A DNA stretch of 55,460 nucleotides from an uncultured Alphaproteobacteria bacterium (GCA_946480475.1 CAMLJM010000022.1:1-55460), one strand, 5' to 3'; positions 15,837 to 24,834 are shown, counted from the first letter of the stretch. Numbers and translations are program-made. Notes: a model not told the origin generated them from the letters alone.

Positions 15837-18008
15837 CTATCTACCGCGCGCGCGTTCAACCGAAGCGATTTGCGGCGTCGCCCGCAGTGCCGCGATAATA
15901 TTATTCAGGTGGCGTGTATCATTCACATATACATCCAGCAGCATGTCCCAGAAGTCTAGAGAACGGCTTGTGATTTTCAGGTTGATGATATTGCCGCCGT
16001 TCTTACCAATAACGGTTGAGAGGGTACCCAATGCACCTGCGACGTTAGAGATCGTCACCTGCAAACGGCCGACATGCGCCTCAGGGCTATCCGGACCATC
16101 ATCCCATGACACATCAAGCCAGCGTTCGGGCGTATCGGCAAAATTCTCGAGCGTTTCACAATCAATCGTATGAATTGTCACGCCCTTGCCCGTTGTCACA
16201 ATGCCGACGATACGATCACCCGGCAGCGGATGGCAGCAGCGGGCATAGTGTACGGCCATGCCAGGGATAAGGCCCTTGATCGGCATGGGTTTGTTGCTGC
16301 CCGAACCTTCATTCTTGCGGCTCTGGATCGTCTGTTGTTCGACTTCCGCATCTGTGGGTTTTTTCGCAGTCGGCGTCTTGTGGGCCGGGAAGATGGCACG
16401 GAAAACATCGCGCGCTACAAGATTGCCCTGCCCAATTCCTGCGTAGAGGTCGTCAACTTCATCCATACGGAATTGCGGGACGACGTTGATGACGGCCTTA
16501 TCCGTAAATTCGTAGCCTTCCTGCTGGAAGATTTTCTGCAGCATCGCCTTACCCAGCGCACTGTACTGGTCACGCTGTTGCTGACGGACAAAACGGCGAA
16601 TATGCGAACGCGCCTTACCCGTGACGACAAAGCGTTCCCATGTCGGCGACGGACTTTGGTTCTTTGCCGTGATGATATCGATCTGGTCACCGTTATTCAG
16701 TTTGGTATTCAAAGGCGCGATACGGCCATTGATCTTGGCCCCTACGCATTTATCACCCACACCCGAGTGCACAGCATAGGCAAAATCAACCGGCGTCGAC
16801 CCCGCCGGCAATTCAATCAGATCGCCTTTAGGCGTGAACACGTAAACCTGATCCTGGAACAATTCGAGCTTGGTATTCTCAAGCATTTCCTCGGGGCGCT
16901 GTTCCTGATCCAGAATTTCCAGCAGATCACGCAGCCAGCGATATTCCTTGGCGTCTTTACGCTCAGTTTTTCCACCTTGTTTGTAAGCCCAGTGCGCCGC
17001 TACGCCGAGATCAGCTTCTTCCTGCATTTCTTTTGTGCGGATCTGCACCTCGATACGGTGATTTCCCGGCCCAATGACCGTCGTATGAATGGAGCGGTAA
17101 CCGTTTGGTTTGGGCGTGGAGATATAATCTTTAAAGCGGCCCGGCACTGTGGGGTAGTTACTGTGCACAATACCTAAAGCGCCGTAGCATTGTTCGATAT
17201 TTGCGACAACGATACGAAACGCCATGATGTCAGAAAGCTGCTCGAACGAAACGTTCTTGCGCTGCATTTTGCGCCAGATTGAGTATTTGGTTTTTTCACG
17301 GCCCGTCACTTCAGCATTGATACCGGAATCCGTCATCAGCTCTTTCAACTCGCTGATAATTTCCTGCGTGACTTCATTGCCTTCCTGACGCAGGAAGGAC
17401 AGACGATTGCCGATGCTTTCGCGCGCTTCGGGATTCAGTTGGGCAAAACATAGATCCTCAAGCTCTTCCTTGAGGTTATGCAGGCCAATACGTTCGGCGA
17501 GCGGCACATAAATTTCGATGGTTTCACGAGCGATCCGCTGACGTTTTTCCAGTTTCTGGATGGCATTCAGCGTCCGCATATTGTGTAAACGGTCGGCAAG
17601 CTTGACCAGCAGTACGCGAATATCTTCGGACATAGCCAGCACCAGCTTGCGGAAATTTTCCGCCTGCTTGCCTTCCATGGTCTGGCCTTCGATCCGGGAG
17701 AGTTTGCTCACGCCATTTATAAGGTTGGCGACCTCTTCACCGAAAAGACCTTTAACTTCCTCATAAGTGGCCTTTGTATCCTCCAGCGTATCATGGAGGA
17801 TGGCCGTCACAATCGTGGCCGTATCCATTTTCATGTTGGCCAGCAGGCCTGCCACTTCCATGGGGTGCGTATAATAAGGCTCACCCGACGAGCGGGTCTG
17901 GCCATCATGCATCTTTTTAGCGTATTCATAGGCACGATTCACCGGATCGGGGTCAAAGTCCGGGTTGTAGGTCTTTATCTGGCTGATCAGTGGTGATGGT
18001 TCGTACAT
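15837..18008 (-). CDS. spoT: Bifunctional (p)ppGpp synthetase/hydrolase
   Basis: Single Rsh enzyme of the stringent response that makes and degrades (p)ppGpp. In order: HD hydrolase domain with HDTLEDT near residue 68; synthetase domain with RFKDYISTPKPNGYRSIHT near 290 (the RFKD form of bifunctional Rsh proteins); TGS domain about 390-450; a conserved Cys-rich region with H-Y-A-R-C-C-H-P-L-P-G-D; and a C-terminal ACT domain. At 723 residues it is full length. It leads the run down to era, separated from rpoZ by a terminator. Confidence 0.95.
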   Translation of the reverse strand: MYEPSPLISQIKTYNPDFDPDPVNRAYEYAKKMHDGQTRSSGEPYYTHPMEVAGLLANMKMDTATIVTAILHDTLEDTKATYEEVKGLFGEEVANLINGVSKLSRIEGQTMEGKQAENFRKLVLAMSEDIRVLLVKLADRLHNMRTLNAIQKLEKRQRIARETIEIYVPLAERIGLHNLKEELEDLCFAQLNPEARESIGNRLSFLRQEGNEVTQEIISELKELMTDSGINAEVTGREKTKYSIWRKMQRKNVSFEQLSDIMAFRIVVANIEQCYGALGIVHSNYPTVPGRFKDYISTPKPNGYRSIHTTVIGPGNHRIEVQIRTKEMQEEADLGVAAHWAYKQGGKTERKDAKEYRWLRDLLEILDQEQRPEEMLENTKLELFQDQVYVFTPKGDLIELPAGSTPVDFAYAVHSGVGDKCVGAKINGRIAPLNTKLNNGDQIDIITAKNQSPSPTWERFVVTGKARSHIRRFVRQQQRDQYSALGKAMLQKIFQQEGYEFTDKAVINVVPQFRMDEVDDLYAGIGQGNLVARDVFRAIFPAHKTPTAKKPTDAEVEQQTIQSRKNEGSGSNKPMPIKGLIPGMAVHYARCCHPLPGDRIVGIVTTGKGVTIHTIDCETLENFADTPERWLDVSWDDGPDSPEAHVGRLQVTISNVAGALGTLSTVIGKNGGNIINLKITSRSLDFWDMLLDVYVNDTRHLNNIIAALRATPQIASVERARGR

Positions 18009-18063
18009 AGAAAATCCAAATTATTCAGGTATATAATATAGGGTGCGGCGCAGAAACCGCCAA

Positions 18064-18089
18064 TAAAAAAGGCCGGTCAAACCGGCCTT
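18064..18089 (-). terminator. Terminator of rpoZ
   Basis: AAGGCCGGT (18069-18077) and ACCGGCCTT (18081-18089) pair around CAA, and the minus-strand transcript runs into a T-run (18065-18070). It separates rpoZ from spoT, whose own promoter must lie in 18009-18064. Confidence 0.8.
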
Positions 18090-18112
18090 AATCATGATTC
18101 CCGTAAAAAAGA

Positions 18113-18520
18113 TTACTCTTCTTCGGAAGAGCCGCCTGCCATATCGTCTAGAGCAGAGTCAGCGAAATCTTCATCATCGTCATCTTCAGGAATATCTTCG
18201 AAGCCTTCGCCTGCAGCAGCCTGCGCCGCAGCGATGGCGTTCCATTCTGCTTCACCATCCATCTGGTCGATCACGTCTTCGCTGTCGTCCATCTCCAGAA
18301 CGCGCTGGTTATTCTTGATCAGCTCTTCACGCAGATCATCAACGCTGATCGTGGTATCAGCGATTTCGCGCAACGCCACGACAGGGTTTTTATCATTGTC
18401 ACGTTCAACAGTCAGGGCCGCCCCCGAACCCAGGCGACGGGCGCGCTGGGCCGCCACCATCACCAGTTCAAAACGGTTGGTTACTTTGTCGATGCAGTCT
18501 TCAACGGTTACGCGGGCCAT
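18113..18520 (-). CDS. rpoZ: RNA polymerase omega subunit
   Basis: Small subunit that aids beta-prime folding and, in many bacteria, ppGpp binding by RNA polymerase. [20 protein letters not shown] and the A-A-Q-R-A-R-R-L motif are diagnostic. At 135 residues it carries an acidic tail (about residues 80-135, ending in a Ser/Glu run) beyond the usual core; acidic tails are common in alphaproteobacterial omega. It lies directly upstream of spoT, as in many proteobacteria. Confidence 0.95.
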   Translation of the reverse strand: MARVTVEDCIDKVTNRFELVMVAAQRARRLGSGAALTVERDNDKNPVVALREIADTTISVDDLREELIKNNQRVLEMDDSEDVIDQMDGEAEWNAIAAAQAAAGEGFEDIPEDDDDEDFADSALDDMAGGSSEEE

Positions 18521-18763
18521 AGGGACATCACCTGTCTTTTTTTAAAAAATTCGGAACTGATGGCGGTTATAGGCAGTTTCCTCATGGAAAGCAAGAGAAA
18601 GGCTCGACCCCAAGTCTTATTTTTTCATAATTTTGTTTTGTAAAAAATGCGGTTTTCTGCCCTTTTTCGGGATTTAAGGCTGGCATTTTGGCCTTTAAGA
18701 CACTATGTACATTAGCAAATACTGTTAAACTCCGTTCCACGTTTATTTTATAGAGTATGTAAA

Positions 18764-19357
18764 ATGTCCAGATCTGGTAAATCTTCACTTTCCAATATTC
18801 CTTTTTATGCCGAGGAAAAGCTCGCGCTCTTTATTGATGGCTCAAACTTATATGCCGCCGCCCGCGCCCTGGAATTCGATATCGACTATCGTAAACTGCT
18901 GCAATGGTCAGCCACGCAAGGACGCCTTGTGCGCGCTTTTTACTACACGGCCCTGATTGAAAACGAAGAGTACTCCCCTATTCGCCCGCTCGTCGACTGG
19001 CTGGATTATAACGGTTACACCATGGTCACCAAACCCACCAAAGAGTTTGTCGATGCCCAGGGCCGCCGCAAGGTCAAAGGCAACATGGACATTGAACTCG
19101 CCATCGACATGATGGAGATGGCCGATCATGTGGACCATATCATGCTGTTTTCGGGTGATGGCGATTTCCGCCGCCTGATCGAAGCTGTACAGCGTAAAGG
19201 CGTGCGCGTAACCGTTGTCAGCACGATTAAATCAACGCCGCCGATGGTCGCCGATGAACTGCGCCGCCAGGCTGACCATTTCCTGGACCTTGATCTGCTT
19301 GCTGATGAAATCATGCGCACCGATAGTGTCGGCAACCGCGAAGTGGCGAATATCTGA
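18764..19357 (+). CDS. NYN-domain (LabA/DUF88-like) protein
   Basis: PIN-like nuclease fold of 197 residues. The first acidic motif ALFIDGSNLYAAAR lies near residue 21, G-N-M-D-I-E-L-A-I-D-M near 106 gives further catalytic Asp residues, and LFSGDGDFRRLIEAVQRKG near 127 completes the NYN signature. Family members are predicted ribonucleases acting in RNA turnover; the target here is unknown. It is divergent from rpoZ, monocistronic, and ends at a strong bidirectional terminator. Confidence 0.88.
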   Translation: MSRSGKSSLSNIPFYAEEKLALFIDGSNLYAAARALEFDIDYRKLLQWSATQGRLVRAFYYTALIENEEYSPIRPLVDWLDYNGYTMVTKPTKEFVDAQGRRKVKGNMDIELAIDMMEMADHVDHIMLFSGDGDFRRLIEAVQRKGVRVTVVSTIKSTPPMVADELRRQADHFLDLDLLADEIMRTDSVGNREVANI

Positions 19358-19373
19358 CTTTGACATGAGATGT

Positions 19374-19402
19374 AAAAAAGCCGCGATCTTCGCGGCTTTT
19401 TT
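19374..19402. terminator. Bidirectional terminator between NYN gene and leuA
   Basis: AAAAAAGCCGCGA (19374-19386) and TCGCGGCTTTTTT (19390-19402) pair perfectly around TCT, with an A-run and a T-run at the two ends. It ends the NYN transcript and the leuA operon and begins two bases after the leuA stop. Confidence 0.9.
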
Positions 19403-19403
19403 A

Positions 19404-20588
19404 TTATACACCTTTGCGATCTATATGGGCTGCGTTATGGGCGACCAAAGCAATCAGCTCTTCGTCTGATACTTTCTTCTGCACATCGGCCAGATCCTTA
19501 AATCTTACAAAAGCATCCTCAAGCGCATTCTCACCGAGTTTGAAGCCCAGCGCTTCGATCTTGTTGCGGAAGGCATGGCGGCCCGAGTGTTTACCCAGAA
19601 CCAACTGGGTTTTCTCCGCCCCTACAGATTCAGGCGTCATGATTTCATAGGTTTGCGCATTTTTCAGCATACCGTCCTGATGAATGCCGCTTTCATGCGC
19701 GAAAGCGTTCGCGCCCACAATCGCCTTGTTCGGCTGGCATGAGAAACCCGTCACCTCCGAGAGCGTTTTTGAAAGCTTGGTGATCATGGTGGTTTGAACA
19801 TTATTCGTGAAGGGCAGTTTGTCCGGGCGTGTGCGGATCGCCATGACAATTTCTTCCAATGCCGCGTTGCCGGCACGTTCGCCAATACCGTTGATCGTGC
19901 ATTCGATCTGGCGCGCGCCGGCCTGCACAGCAGCCAGTGAATTGGCAACCGCCAGACCCAAATCGTTATGGCAGTGCGCCGAAAGGATAGCTTTGTCGAT
20001 ATTGGGTACGCGTTCAATCAACATACGGAAACGCGCCGCGTAATCTTCCGGCGTGGCATAGCCCACAGTATCAGGAATATTGATCGTCGTAGCGCCCGCC
20101 TTGATAGCTGTTTCCACGGCTCGGCACAGGAAGTCGTCTTCAGTGCGGCTGCCATCCTCAGCAGACCATTCGACATCATCGGTGAAATTGCGGGCGAAAC
20201 CAACGCATTCCGCAATTTTGTCGATCACAGCTTCCGGCTCCATCTGCAATTTGTATTTCATATGCAGGGGAGATGTGGAGATGAAAGTATGAATGCGCTG
20301 GCGCTTGGCGGGTTTAATCGCTTCAGCTGTGGCTTCAATATCTTTCTTCACTGTACGGCAAAGACCGGCGATGACGGCATTCTTGCTTTCCTTGGCGATG
20401 GCATGCACCGCTTCAAAGTCGCCCTTACTGGCGATTGGAAATCCGGCTTCGATCACATCGACACCCATTTCATCCAGCAGGCGCGCCATGCGCAGTTTTT
20501 CGTCATGGGTCATCGAGCAGCCTGGTGATTGTTCACCATCACGCAGCGTCGTATCAAATATGATAACGCGATTCTTATCTGTACTCAT
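19404..20588 (-). CDS. leuA: Short 2-isopropylmalate synthase lacking the regulatory domain
   Basis: Condenses acetyl-CoA with 2-oxoisovalerate in the first step of leucine synthesis. The HMGL-like barrel is complete: [13 protein letters not shown] near residue 11, the HCHNDLG metal site near 204, NGIGERAGN near 238 and the subdomain I/II hinge with [13 protein letters not shown] near 298. At 394 residues it stops after subdomain II, where the roughly 120-residue C-terminal LeuA dimer domain that binds leucine normally begins. A terminator follows at once. By family knowledge such a form should be insensitive to leucine, or the gene could serve a related condensation. Confidence 0.88.
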   Translation of the reverse strand: MSTDKNRVIIFDTTLRDGEQSPGCSMTHDEKLRMARLLDEMGVDVIEAGFPIASKGDFEAVHAIAKESKNAVIAGLCRTVKKDIEATAEAIKPAKRQRIHTFISTSPLHMKYKLQMEPEAVIDKIAECVGFARNFTDDVEWSAEDGSRTEDDFLCRAVETAIKAGATTINIPDTVGYATPEDYAARFRMLIERVPNIDKAILSAHCHNDLGLAVANSLAAVQAGARQIECTINGIGERAGNAALEEIVMAIRTRPDKLPFTNNVQTTMITKLSKTLSEVTGFSCQPNKAIVGANAFAHESGIHQDGMLKNAQTYEIMTPESVGAEKTQLVLGKHSGRHAFRNKIEALGFKLGENALEDAFVRFKDLADVQKKVSDEELIALVAHNAAHIDRKGV

Positions 20589-20782
20589 CTTCTCTTTACC
20601 TCATGTTCATCGAGAACGCGGGCCTCATCAGGAAGCATGATGGGGATGCCATCGCGAATGGGGTATGCCACGCCTGCCTGATCGGAAATCAGTTCCTGAC
20701 GCGCCGCATCATAGCGCAGCAGCGCATGGGTCAGAGGGCACACAAGAATTTCAAGTAATCTGGGATCTACGGTCTGGGTCAT
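20585..20782 (-). CDS. Trm112 family protein
   Basis: Small zinc-ribbon-like protein of the UPF0434/YcaR group, related to the eukaryotic methyltransferase activator Trm112. The signature [10 protein letters not shown] is followed by [17 protein letters not shown]. Only one Cys remains, as in other bacterial members. I use ATG 20782; a TTG at 20791 is possible. It overlaps the leuA start by four bases. Confidence 0.88.
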   Translation of the reverse strand: MTQTVDPRLLEILVCPLTHALLRYDAARQELISDQAGVAYPIRDGIPIMLPDEARVLDEHEVKRR

Positions 20783-20794
20783 AATTGGCAATAC

Positions 20795-21061
20795 CTAGAA
20801 AGGCCTTTGTACCGGAAAAATATTCGCATATTCAATGTTTGGATAGTCTTTTATTGTATCAACAATATTATTGATATCAGCGCCATCAATTATTTCGGCG
20901 AAATGTTTGAGCCTAAATACAGGGCTGTCTGTAAACGGAGACATAGCATCTACATTGAAAACCCCTGTGAGCTTAGAAATCTTTACAAGTCCTGCAATAC
21001 GATCTTGATCGCTCGTGCCTTGATTAAATTTAAAATGAACATAACATTTTGATGTACTCAT
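20795..21061 (-). CDS. Small hypothetical protein in the leuA operon
   Basis: An 88-residue protein of unknown function opening MSTSKCYVHFKFNQG. Alternating strands and helices, as in an 80-90 residue ferredoxin-like alpha-beta fold, are suggested by eye but no family was recognised. The start at 21061 is fixed by GGAGG seven bases upstream; the frame continues nine codons further without a ribosome site. It ends 12 bases before the Trm112 start, so it is probably co-transcribed. Confidence 0.7.
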   Translation of the reverse strand: MSTSKCYVHFKFNQGTSDQDRIAGLVKISKLTGVFNVDAMSPFTDSPVFRLKHFAEIIDGADINNIVDTIKDYPNIEYANIFPVQRPF

Positions 21062-21146
21062 TTTATTTCCTCCGCTGCGAGCCGACACCTCTTATCATTA
21101 GCGGTTTCTGTGCTCCATGGGAAGATTCTAAAATATCAGCATCATC

Positions 21147-21824
21147 TCAGTGACGACCGGCGCAGTCGCAGCCGCCCTTGTCATTATGGACAGCCATTTC
21201 CAACATGGTCATAAACATGCGGGCGCGGGTGCGGCAGCATTCCGCTTCCAGCAAGGCCTGTTTTTCACCGGGATCAAGGGGGCAGATCATGGAAAGCGCG
21301 GTGATGAGTTTATCATCGCTGGCGCTGTCGATAGAAGCCCAACTGCAGGAAAGACCTTCCAGATCAAAATAACTGCGTAGCAGGTCTTTTAAATGGTTAC
21401 GGTCAATCCCCAGACAATCGTGGCTTTGCAGATCGTCAGAAAACCCGTCCCATTTTATCCGGGCGCGACGATATCCGCGCTGCAAACTGATTTCCTGATC
21501 TATGTGAAAACGGCTGATACCGGTCAATGTAATCAGGTAACGGCCATCTTCGGTTTCTTCAAAGGCGGTAATACGGCCTGCGCAGCCCGTGGTAAAAAGG
21601 GGCGCCTTATCCCCCGTCATGCCTTGCTGGAAATCACGGGGCTGGACAACGCCAATCAACCGGTCACCACGGATCGCATCTTCGGTCATTGCCAGATAGC
21701 GGGGTTCAAATATATTCAATGGCAGTTGACCGCGGGGTAGCAAAAGAACGCCGGTTAAAGGGAAAACCGGTATTTCTTGCGGCAATGCAACAGGCTGGTT
21801 CTGGGGCATACTGAGTACGGTCAT
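21147..21824 (-). CDS. LON substrate-binding domain protein
   Basis: Stand-alone N-terminal LON domain (YcaC/ybbN-neighbour type) without ATPase or protease parts. FPLTGVLLLPRGQLPLNIFE near residue 21 is the domain signature, followed by R-Y-L-A-M-T-E-D-A. The 225-residue length is normal. The C-terminus is Cys-rich (G-G-C-D-C-A-G). In Alphaproteobacteria this gene regularly lies next to the thioredoxin-TPR and Trm112 genes, as here. Precise function unknown; a proteostasis role is inferred. Confidence 0.85.
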   Translation of the reverse strand: MTVLSMPQNQPVALPQEIPVFPLTGVLLLPRGQLPLNIFEPRYLAMTEDAIRGDRLIGVVQPRDFQQGMTGDKAPLFTTGCAGRITAFEETEDGRYLITLTGISRFHIDQEISLQRGYRRARIKWDGFSDDLQSHDCLGIDRNHLKDLLRSYFDLEGLSCSWASIDSASDDKLITALSMICPLDPGEKQALLEAECCRTRARMFMTMLEMAVHNDKGGCDCAGRH

Positions 21825-21847
21825 GTGAGCAATATAGGGTCTAATCT

Positions 21848-22792
21848 TTAAGAAAACAGCACCGTTGATAATTTTCTGCGGCCTGCCGCGGTCAGCGGGT
21901 CGGAGGGGCCCAGCGCCTCAAAGAACTGCAAAAGCTGCTTTCTGGCCTTGTCTTCTTCCCATGTGCGGTTCTTGCGAATGATATAAATCAGCGCATCAAT
22001 CGCAGCTTCCTTATCTGCGCCTGCGAAGAGGGCCATAGCCAGATCGAAACGCGCCTGATGGTCATCAGGATTTTTCTCCAGGGCTTTTTTGAAACCTTCT
22101 AGCGCTTTCTTATCGGGCTGGTTCTGCGCCAGTTCAAGGGCTGTGCGTGCCGCTGCAAATTGCGGGTCCTTGGCAATTGCTTCGGGCGCATGCTCAATCA
22201 TCTGCGTGGCGTCATCATATTGTTCCATCGCGATGAAGGTGCGCACGATGCCAACGTAGGCCGCCACGTTGTTTTCATCCTGATCAATAACCGCGTCATA
22301 AATATCCTGTGCCTTTTGCGGATCGCCTGCAGCCATGGCGTCAGCGGCTTCTTTCAAGGCTGCCGGGATATCGAGCGCACCCGGCTGATCGTTCACCGCC
22401 ATTTTTGCAAGCTGGTCGATAATCGCCTTGATCTCGCTAATCGGGCGCACACCGGCAAACGCTGTTACGGGTTGCCCTTTAAAGAAAGCGTATACTGTCG
22501 GAATAGATTGAATGCGCAATGCCTGCGCCAGTTGCTGGTTCTCATCAATGTTGATTTTGGCCATACGCACTTTGCCGCCTGCTTCAGTGACAGCGGATTC
22601 CAGCATGGGACCCAACTGCTTGCAGGGACCGCACCAGGGCGCCCAGAAATCCACCAGTACGGGTGTTTCCATCGAAGCCATGATGACTGACTGCTCGAAG
22701 CTTTCCGTATCCGTATCAAAGATCAGATCGTTCGCGTTATTCTGCGCTTTATCTTCTTTAGGCGGCTTGCTGCCACCGAGACCTAAAATCAT
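21848..22792 (-). CDS. cnoX: Thioredoxin-TPR co-chaperone (CnoX/YbbN-like)
   Basis: An N-terminal thioredoxin domain (about residues 25-135) with an intact WCGPC active site is fused to TPR-like helices (about 145-305). This is the layout of CnoX, which holds oxidised proteins for GroEL or DnaK. Keeping both Cys residues suggests it retains redox activity, unlike the SXXC form of E. coli. Its ATG overlaps the stop of the upstream deacylase gene by four bases. Confidence 0.88.
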   Translation of the reverse strand: MILGLGGSKPPKEDKAQNNANDLIFDTDTESFEQSVIMASMETPVLVDFWAPWCGPCKQLGPMLESAVTEAGGKVRMAKINIDENQQLAQALRIQSIPTVYAFFKGQPVTAFAGVRPISEIKAIIDQLAKMAVNDQPGALDIPAALKEAADAMAAGDPQKAQDIYDAVIDQDENNVAAYVGIVRTFIAMEQYDDATQMIEHAPEAIAKDPQFAAARTALELAQNQPDKKALEGFKKALEKNPDDHQARFDLAMALFAGADKEAAIDALIYIIRKNRTWEEDKARKQLLQFFEALGPSDPLTAAGRRKLSTVLFS

Positions 22793-23367
22793 GGCTTCTC
22801 ACTTTCACAAAGGGCTGTGTCGGGTGCTGCTGGCGATAAGTCCAATATCAGCGGTTCATGCCCGGTATTCTTTATAAATTTCACCAGGTCATCTGGCGAC
22901 AGGCCGATGGTCATATGGTTTTCCATCGGGTGGTAATTGACGATATCGTAATCCAGCATCGTTTTATCAAGGACGATTGTTACCGCGCTATCCTTATCAT
23001 TGATGATAGAGAAAGGGCAAACAGAACCCGGACGAACGCCCAAGTGACGCCACAGGCGATCGGACGAACCGAAAGACAGACGCCCGCAATCCAATAAGCC
23101 AGAAAGCTTCTTCAGGTCAATCAGCGTTTCATTGCGGGCCACCACCAGGAACATGGTTTCTTTCTTGTCGCGCACAAAGAGGTTGCGGCAATGCGCACCT
23201 GGCATATCGCGTTCAATATCCAGGCTTTCAGCCACGGTAAAAACAGGCTGGTGATGATAGAGGCGATAGGAAATACCCAACCCCTCCAGAACACGGAACA
23301 GAGCCTGCGGCGGGGTTGGTAATGGTTCATCCCCGAGATTCTCCAGTTTTTGCGTTTCAGCACTCAT
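22789..23367 (-). CDS. Prolyl-tRNA deacylase, YbaK/ProXp type
   Basis: Trans-editing hydrolase that removes mischarged amino acid (alanine in the ProXp-ala group) from tRNA-Pro. The 192-residue protein has the YbaK fold markers K-N-L-F-V-R-D-K-K-like CRNLFVRDKKETMFLV near residue 60, G-V-R-P-G-S-V-C-P-F near 110 and ENHMTIGLSPDDLVKF near 148. It is the first gene of the minus operon running to leuA. Confidence 0.86.
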   Translation of the reverse strand: MSAETQKLENLGDEPLPTPPQALFRVLEGLGISYRLYHHQPVFTVAESLDIERDMPGAHCRNLFVRDKKETMFLVVARNETLIDLKKLSGLLDCGRLSFGSSDRLWRHLGVRPGSVCPFSIINDKDSAVTIVLDKTMLDYDIVNYHPMENHMTIGLSPDDLVKFIKNTGHEPLILDLSPAAPDTALCESEKP

Positions 23368-23517
23368 GCCCTTGAAATTCTTTCCTTATTTTTCCGTATA
23401 ACCGGACTTTTTCATGTTTCAGGTCAGAAAAGTAACAATCCCCGGCCAAAAATCAACGATTTGGTAAGGTGTATCATGGTAAAAATATGTCAAGTGTGAG
23501 GGCAAAAAGGGACATAT

Positions 23518-23760
23518 ATGACTAAGAGTATGATTGAGACTGCTACGGATGTGAGCGATCTGGCGGGGTATTTGGCAAGCCGTGGGGGCGTTGCCGATAC
23601 ATTCCCCCAATCCGGGTCGCCTTTACCGGGGGAAACTGCGCCCAGCCTGATGGCGGCGCACCTAAAACAAGACGGCGTGGATTTACCCATGGCCAAGAAC
23701 GACATTGGATCGCTGGTTTCAGGAAAACCGGCCATGCAACCCCAGCAATTGAAGAGATAG
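23518..23760 (+). CDS. Small hypothetical protein
   Basis: An 80-residue protein with no recognised family. It is polar, with a Gly/Pro-rich middle and no membrane segment. AAGGGAC four bases before the ATG is a good ribosome site, and the next gene begins three bases after its stop, so both are likely expressed together. The coding call rests mainly on start signal and spacing. Confidence 0.5.
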   Translation: MTKSMIETATDVSDLAGYLASRGGVADTFPQSGSPLPGETAPSLMAAHLKQDGVDLPMAKNDIGSLVSGKPAMQPQQLKR

Positions 23761-23763
23761 CGC

Positions 23764-24042
23764 ATGAATATTGAACTAAACAGGATGGGGGATGGCGGGT
23801 TGATCGTTTTTGCCGATTCACCCTTCCCGCATGATATCCGCCGGGTGGAATATTACCGCGACCAGCGCCTGATGATGCTGGTTTACGATGATCCCGAGCA
23901 TGAGGGCGACCTGATGCATTATGAATTGCCGGATGTGGCCCACGAAGCCGTGGAAGCCAGTCCGAATATCATGATTATCGACCATGGCCCGGGCCGCAAA
24001 CTTTACGGCTATGACGTGCCCCTGGTCCATGTCGGTCTTTAG
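23764..24042 (+). CDS. Small hypothetical protein, probable operon partner
   Basis: A 92-residue acidic protein of unknown function, opening MNIELNRMGDGGLIVFADS. It is a mainly beta-looking sequence with conserved-looking turns (G-D-L-M-H-Y-E-L-P-D). Three bases separate it from the previous small gene. No signal peptide. Confidence 0.6.
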   Translation: MNIELNRMGDGGLIVFADSPFPHDIRRVEYYRDQRLMMLVYDDPEHEGDLMHYELPDVAHEAVEASPNIMIIDHGPGRKLYGYDVPLVHVGL

Positions 24043-24099
24043 AGTTTTTCCGCCTTTATTTCCTGCCTTTTAAATCGCTTATTTCCTTTTATTTTTAAC

Positions 24100-24127
24100 T
24101 TGCTTTTATCCGGCGAATTCTTATATT
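24100..24127 (+). promoter_or_regulatory. Promoter of tRNA-Gly
   Basis: TTGCTT (24100-24105) and TATATT (24122-24127) are 16 bases apart, in an AT-rich stretch that ends just before the tRNA. Transcription would start near 24134. Confidence 0.5.
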
Positions 24128-24151
24128 CGCGGTCTGTCCTACTTATGGATC

Positions 24152-24226
24152 GCGGGTGTAGCTCAGGGGTAGAGCATAACCTTGCCAAGGTTAGGGTCGC
24201 GCGTTCGAATCGCGTCACCCGCTCCA
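24152..24226 (+). tRNA. tRNA-Gly(GCC)
   Basis: Full cloverleaf of 75 bases including an encoded CCA. Acceptor GCGGGTG (24152-24158) pairs with CACCCGC (24216-24222). The D arm has GCTC/GAGC. Anticodon stem TAACC/GGTTA encloses loop TTGCCAA with anticodon GCC at 24184-24186. The T arm is GCGCG-TTCGAAT-CGCGT (one G-T wobble). The anticodon reads GGC and GGT glycine codons. Confidence 0.97.
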
Positions 24227-24257
24227 ATTTAAGGTTCTAGGACAAGCACTTATAAGA

Positions 24258-24284
24258 GGCTCGACTCACCCGGTCGGGCCTTTT
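24258..24284 (+). terminator. Terminator of tRNA-Gly
   Basis: GGCTCGAC (24258-24265) pairs with GTCGGGCC (24273-24280), one T-G wobble, loop of seven bases, followed by TTTTGCTTTCTT. Confidence 0.75.
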
Positions 24285-24363
24285 GCTTTCTTGGTCACAT
24301 AACCAGCTTTTATGGTAATTATTTTCTTTACGCGACAAGTCTTTCCAGTCTAAACCTTAAACC

Positions 24364-24834
24364 ATGCGTAAAAGAGCCTTTATCCGCCATTTCGACGTTT
24401 ATACCGACGGCAGTGTTAATCATGTCCGTCAGGGACGGGTGCGCCTGGGTGCGGGATGGGTTGTTCTTGAGAATAAGGGATCGTTTACCAACGGGTCACA
24501 GGCGTTACCATACCGCGGTTCGGGGAGTTGCCTGGTTGCAGAATTTGCAGCCGCGGCATTAGCGCTGAAAACTGTGCCTAAAGGGTCGCATGTGACATTG
24601 CATTCAGACTCGCATTCCCTGCGGCAGTTTCTTTTAACCGGCATATTGCCCAAGGGCGGACCCGGCACCGAGAAGCGTGAGAACGCATTACGTGATGCGG
24701 CTTCTGAATTACTGCGTCATGCGCTGCGTCATATTCTGGTGGTGCAGCCCAGCCGTGATAAGAATTCTGCGCATTTATTGCGTGCGCATGACCTGGCATG
24801 CCGTGCCTCGGGCAGCAGCTTCTCCCCCAAATAA
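24364..24834 (+). CDS. RNase H-like protein
   Basis: A 156-residue protein with the type I RNase H fold. YTDGS gives Asp15 on strand 1, LVAEFAAA gives Glu60, LHSDSHSL gives Asp82 and RAHDLA gives Asp143, so all four acidic catalytic positions are present. The rest is divergent from housekeeping RNase HI, so it may degrade RNA:DNA hybrids or another nucleic acid substrate. No Shine-Dalgarno is obvious. An unknown gene follows about 95 bases downstream. Confidence 0.75.
   Translation: MRKRAFIRHFDVYTDGSVNHVRQGRVRLGAGWVVLENKGSFTNGSQALPYRGSGSCLVAEFAAAALALKTVPKGSHVTLHSDSHSLRQFLLTGILPKGGPGTEKRENALRDAASELLRHALRHILVVQPSRDKNSAHLLRAHDLACRASGSSFSPK

Noticed and set aside
19374..19404. Frameshift splitting a longer leuA
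   Set aside because: A perfect bidirectional terminator begins two bases past the stop, leaving no room for a lost 3' part.
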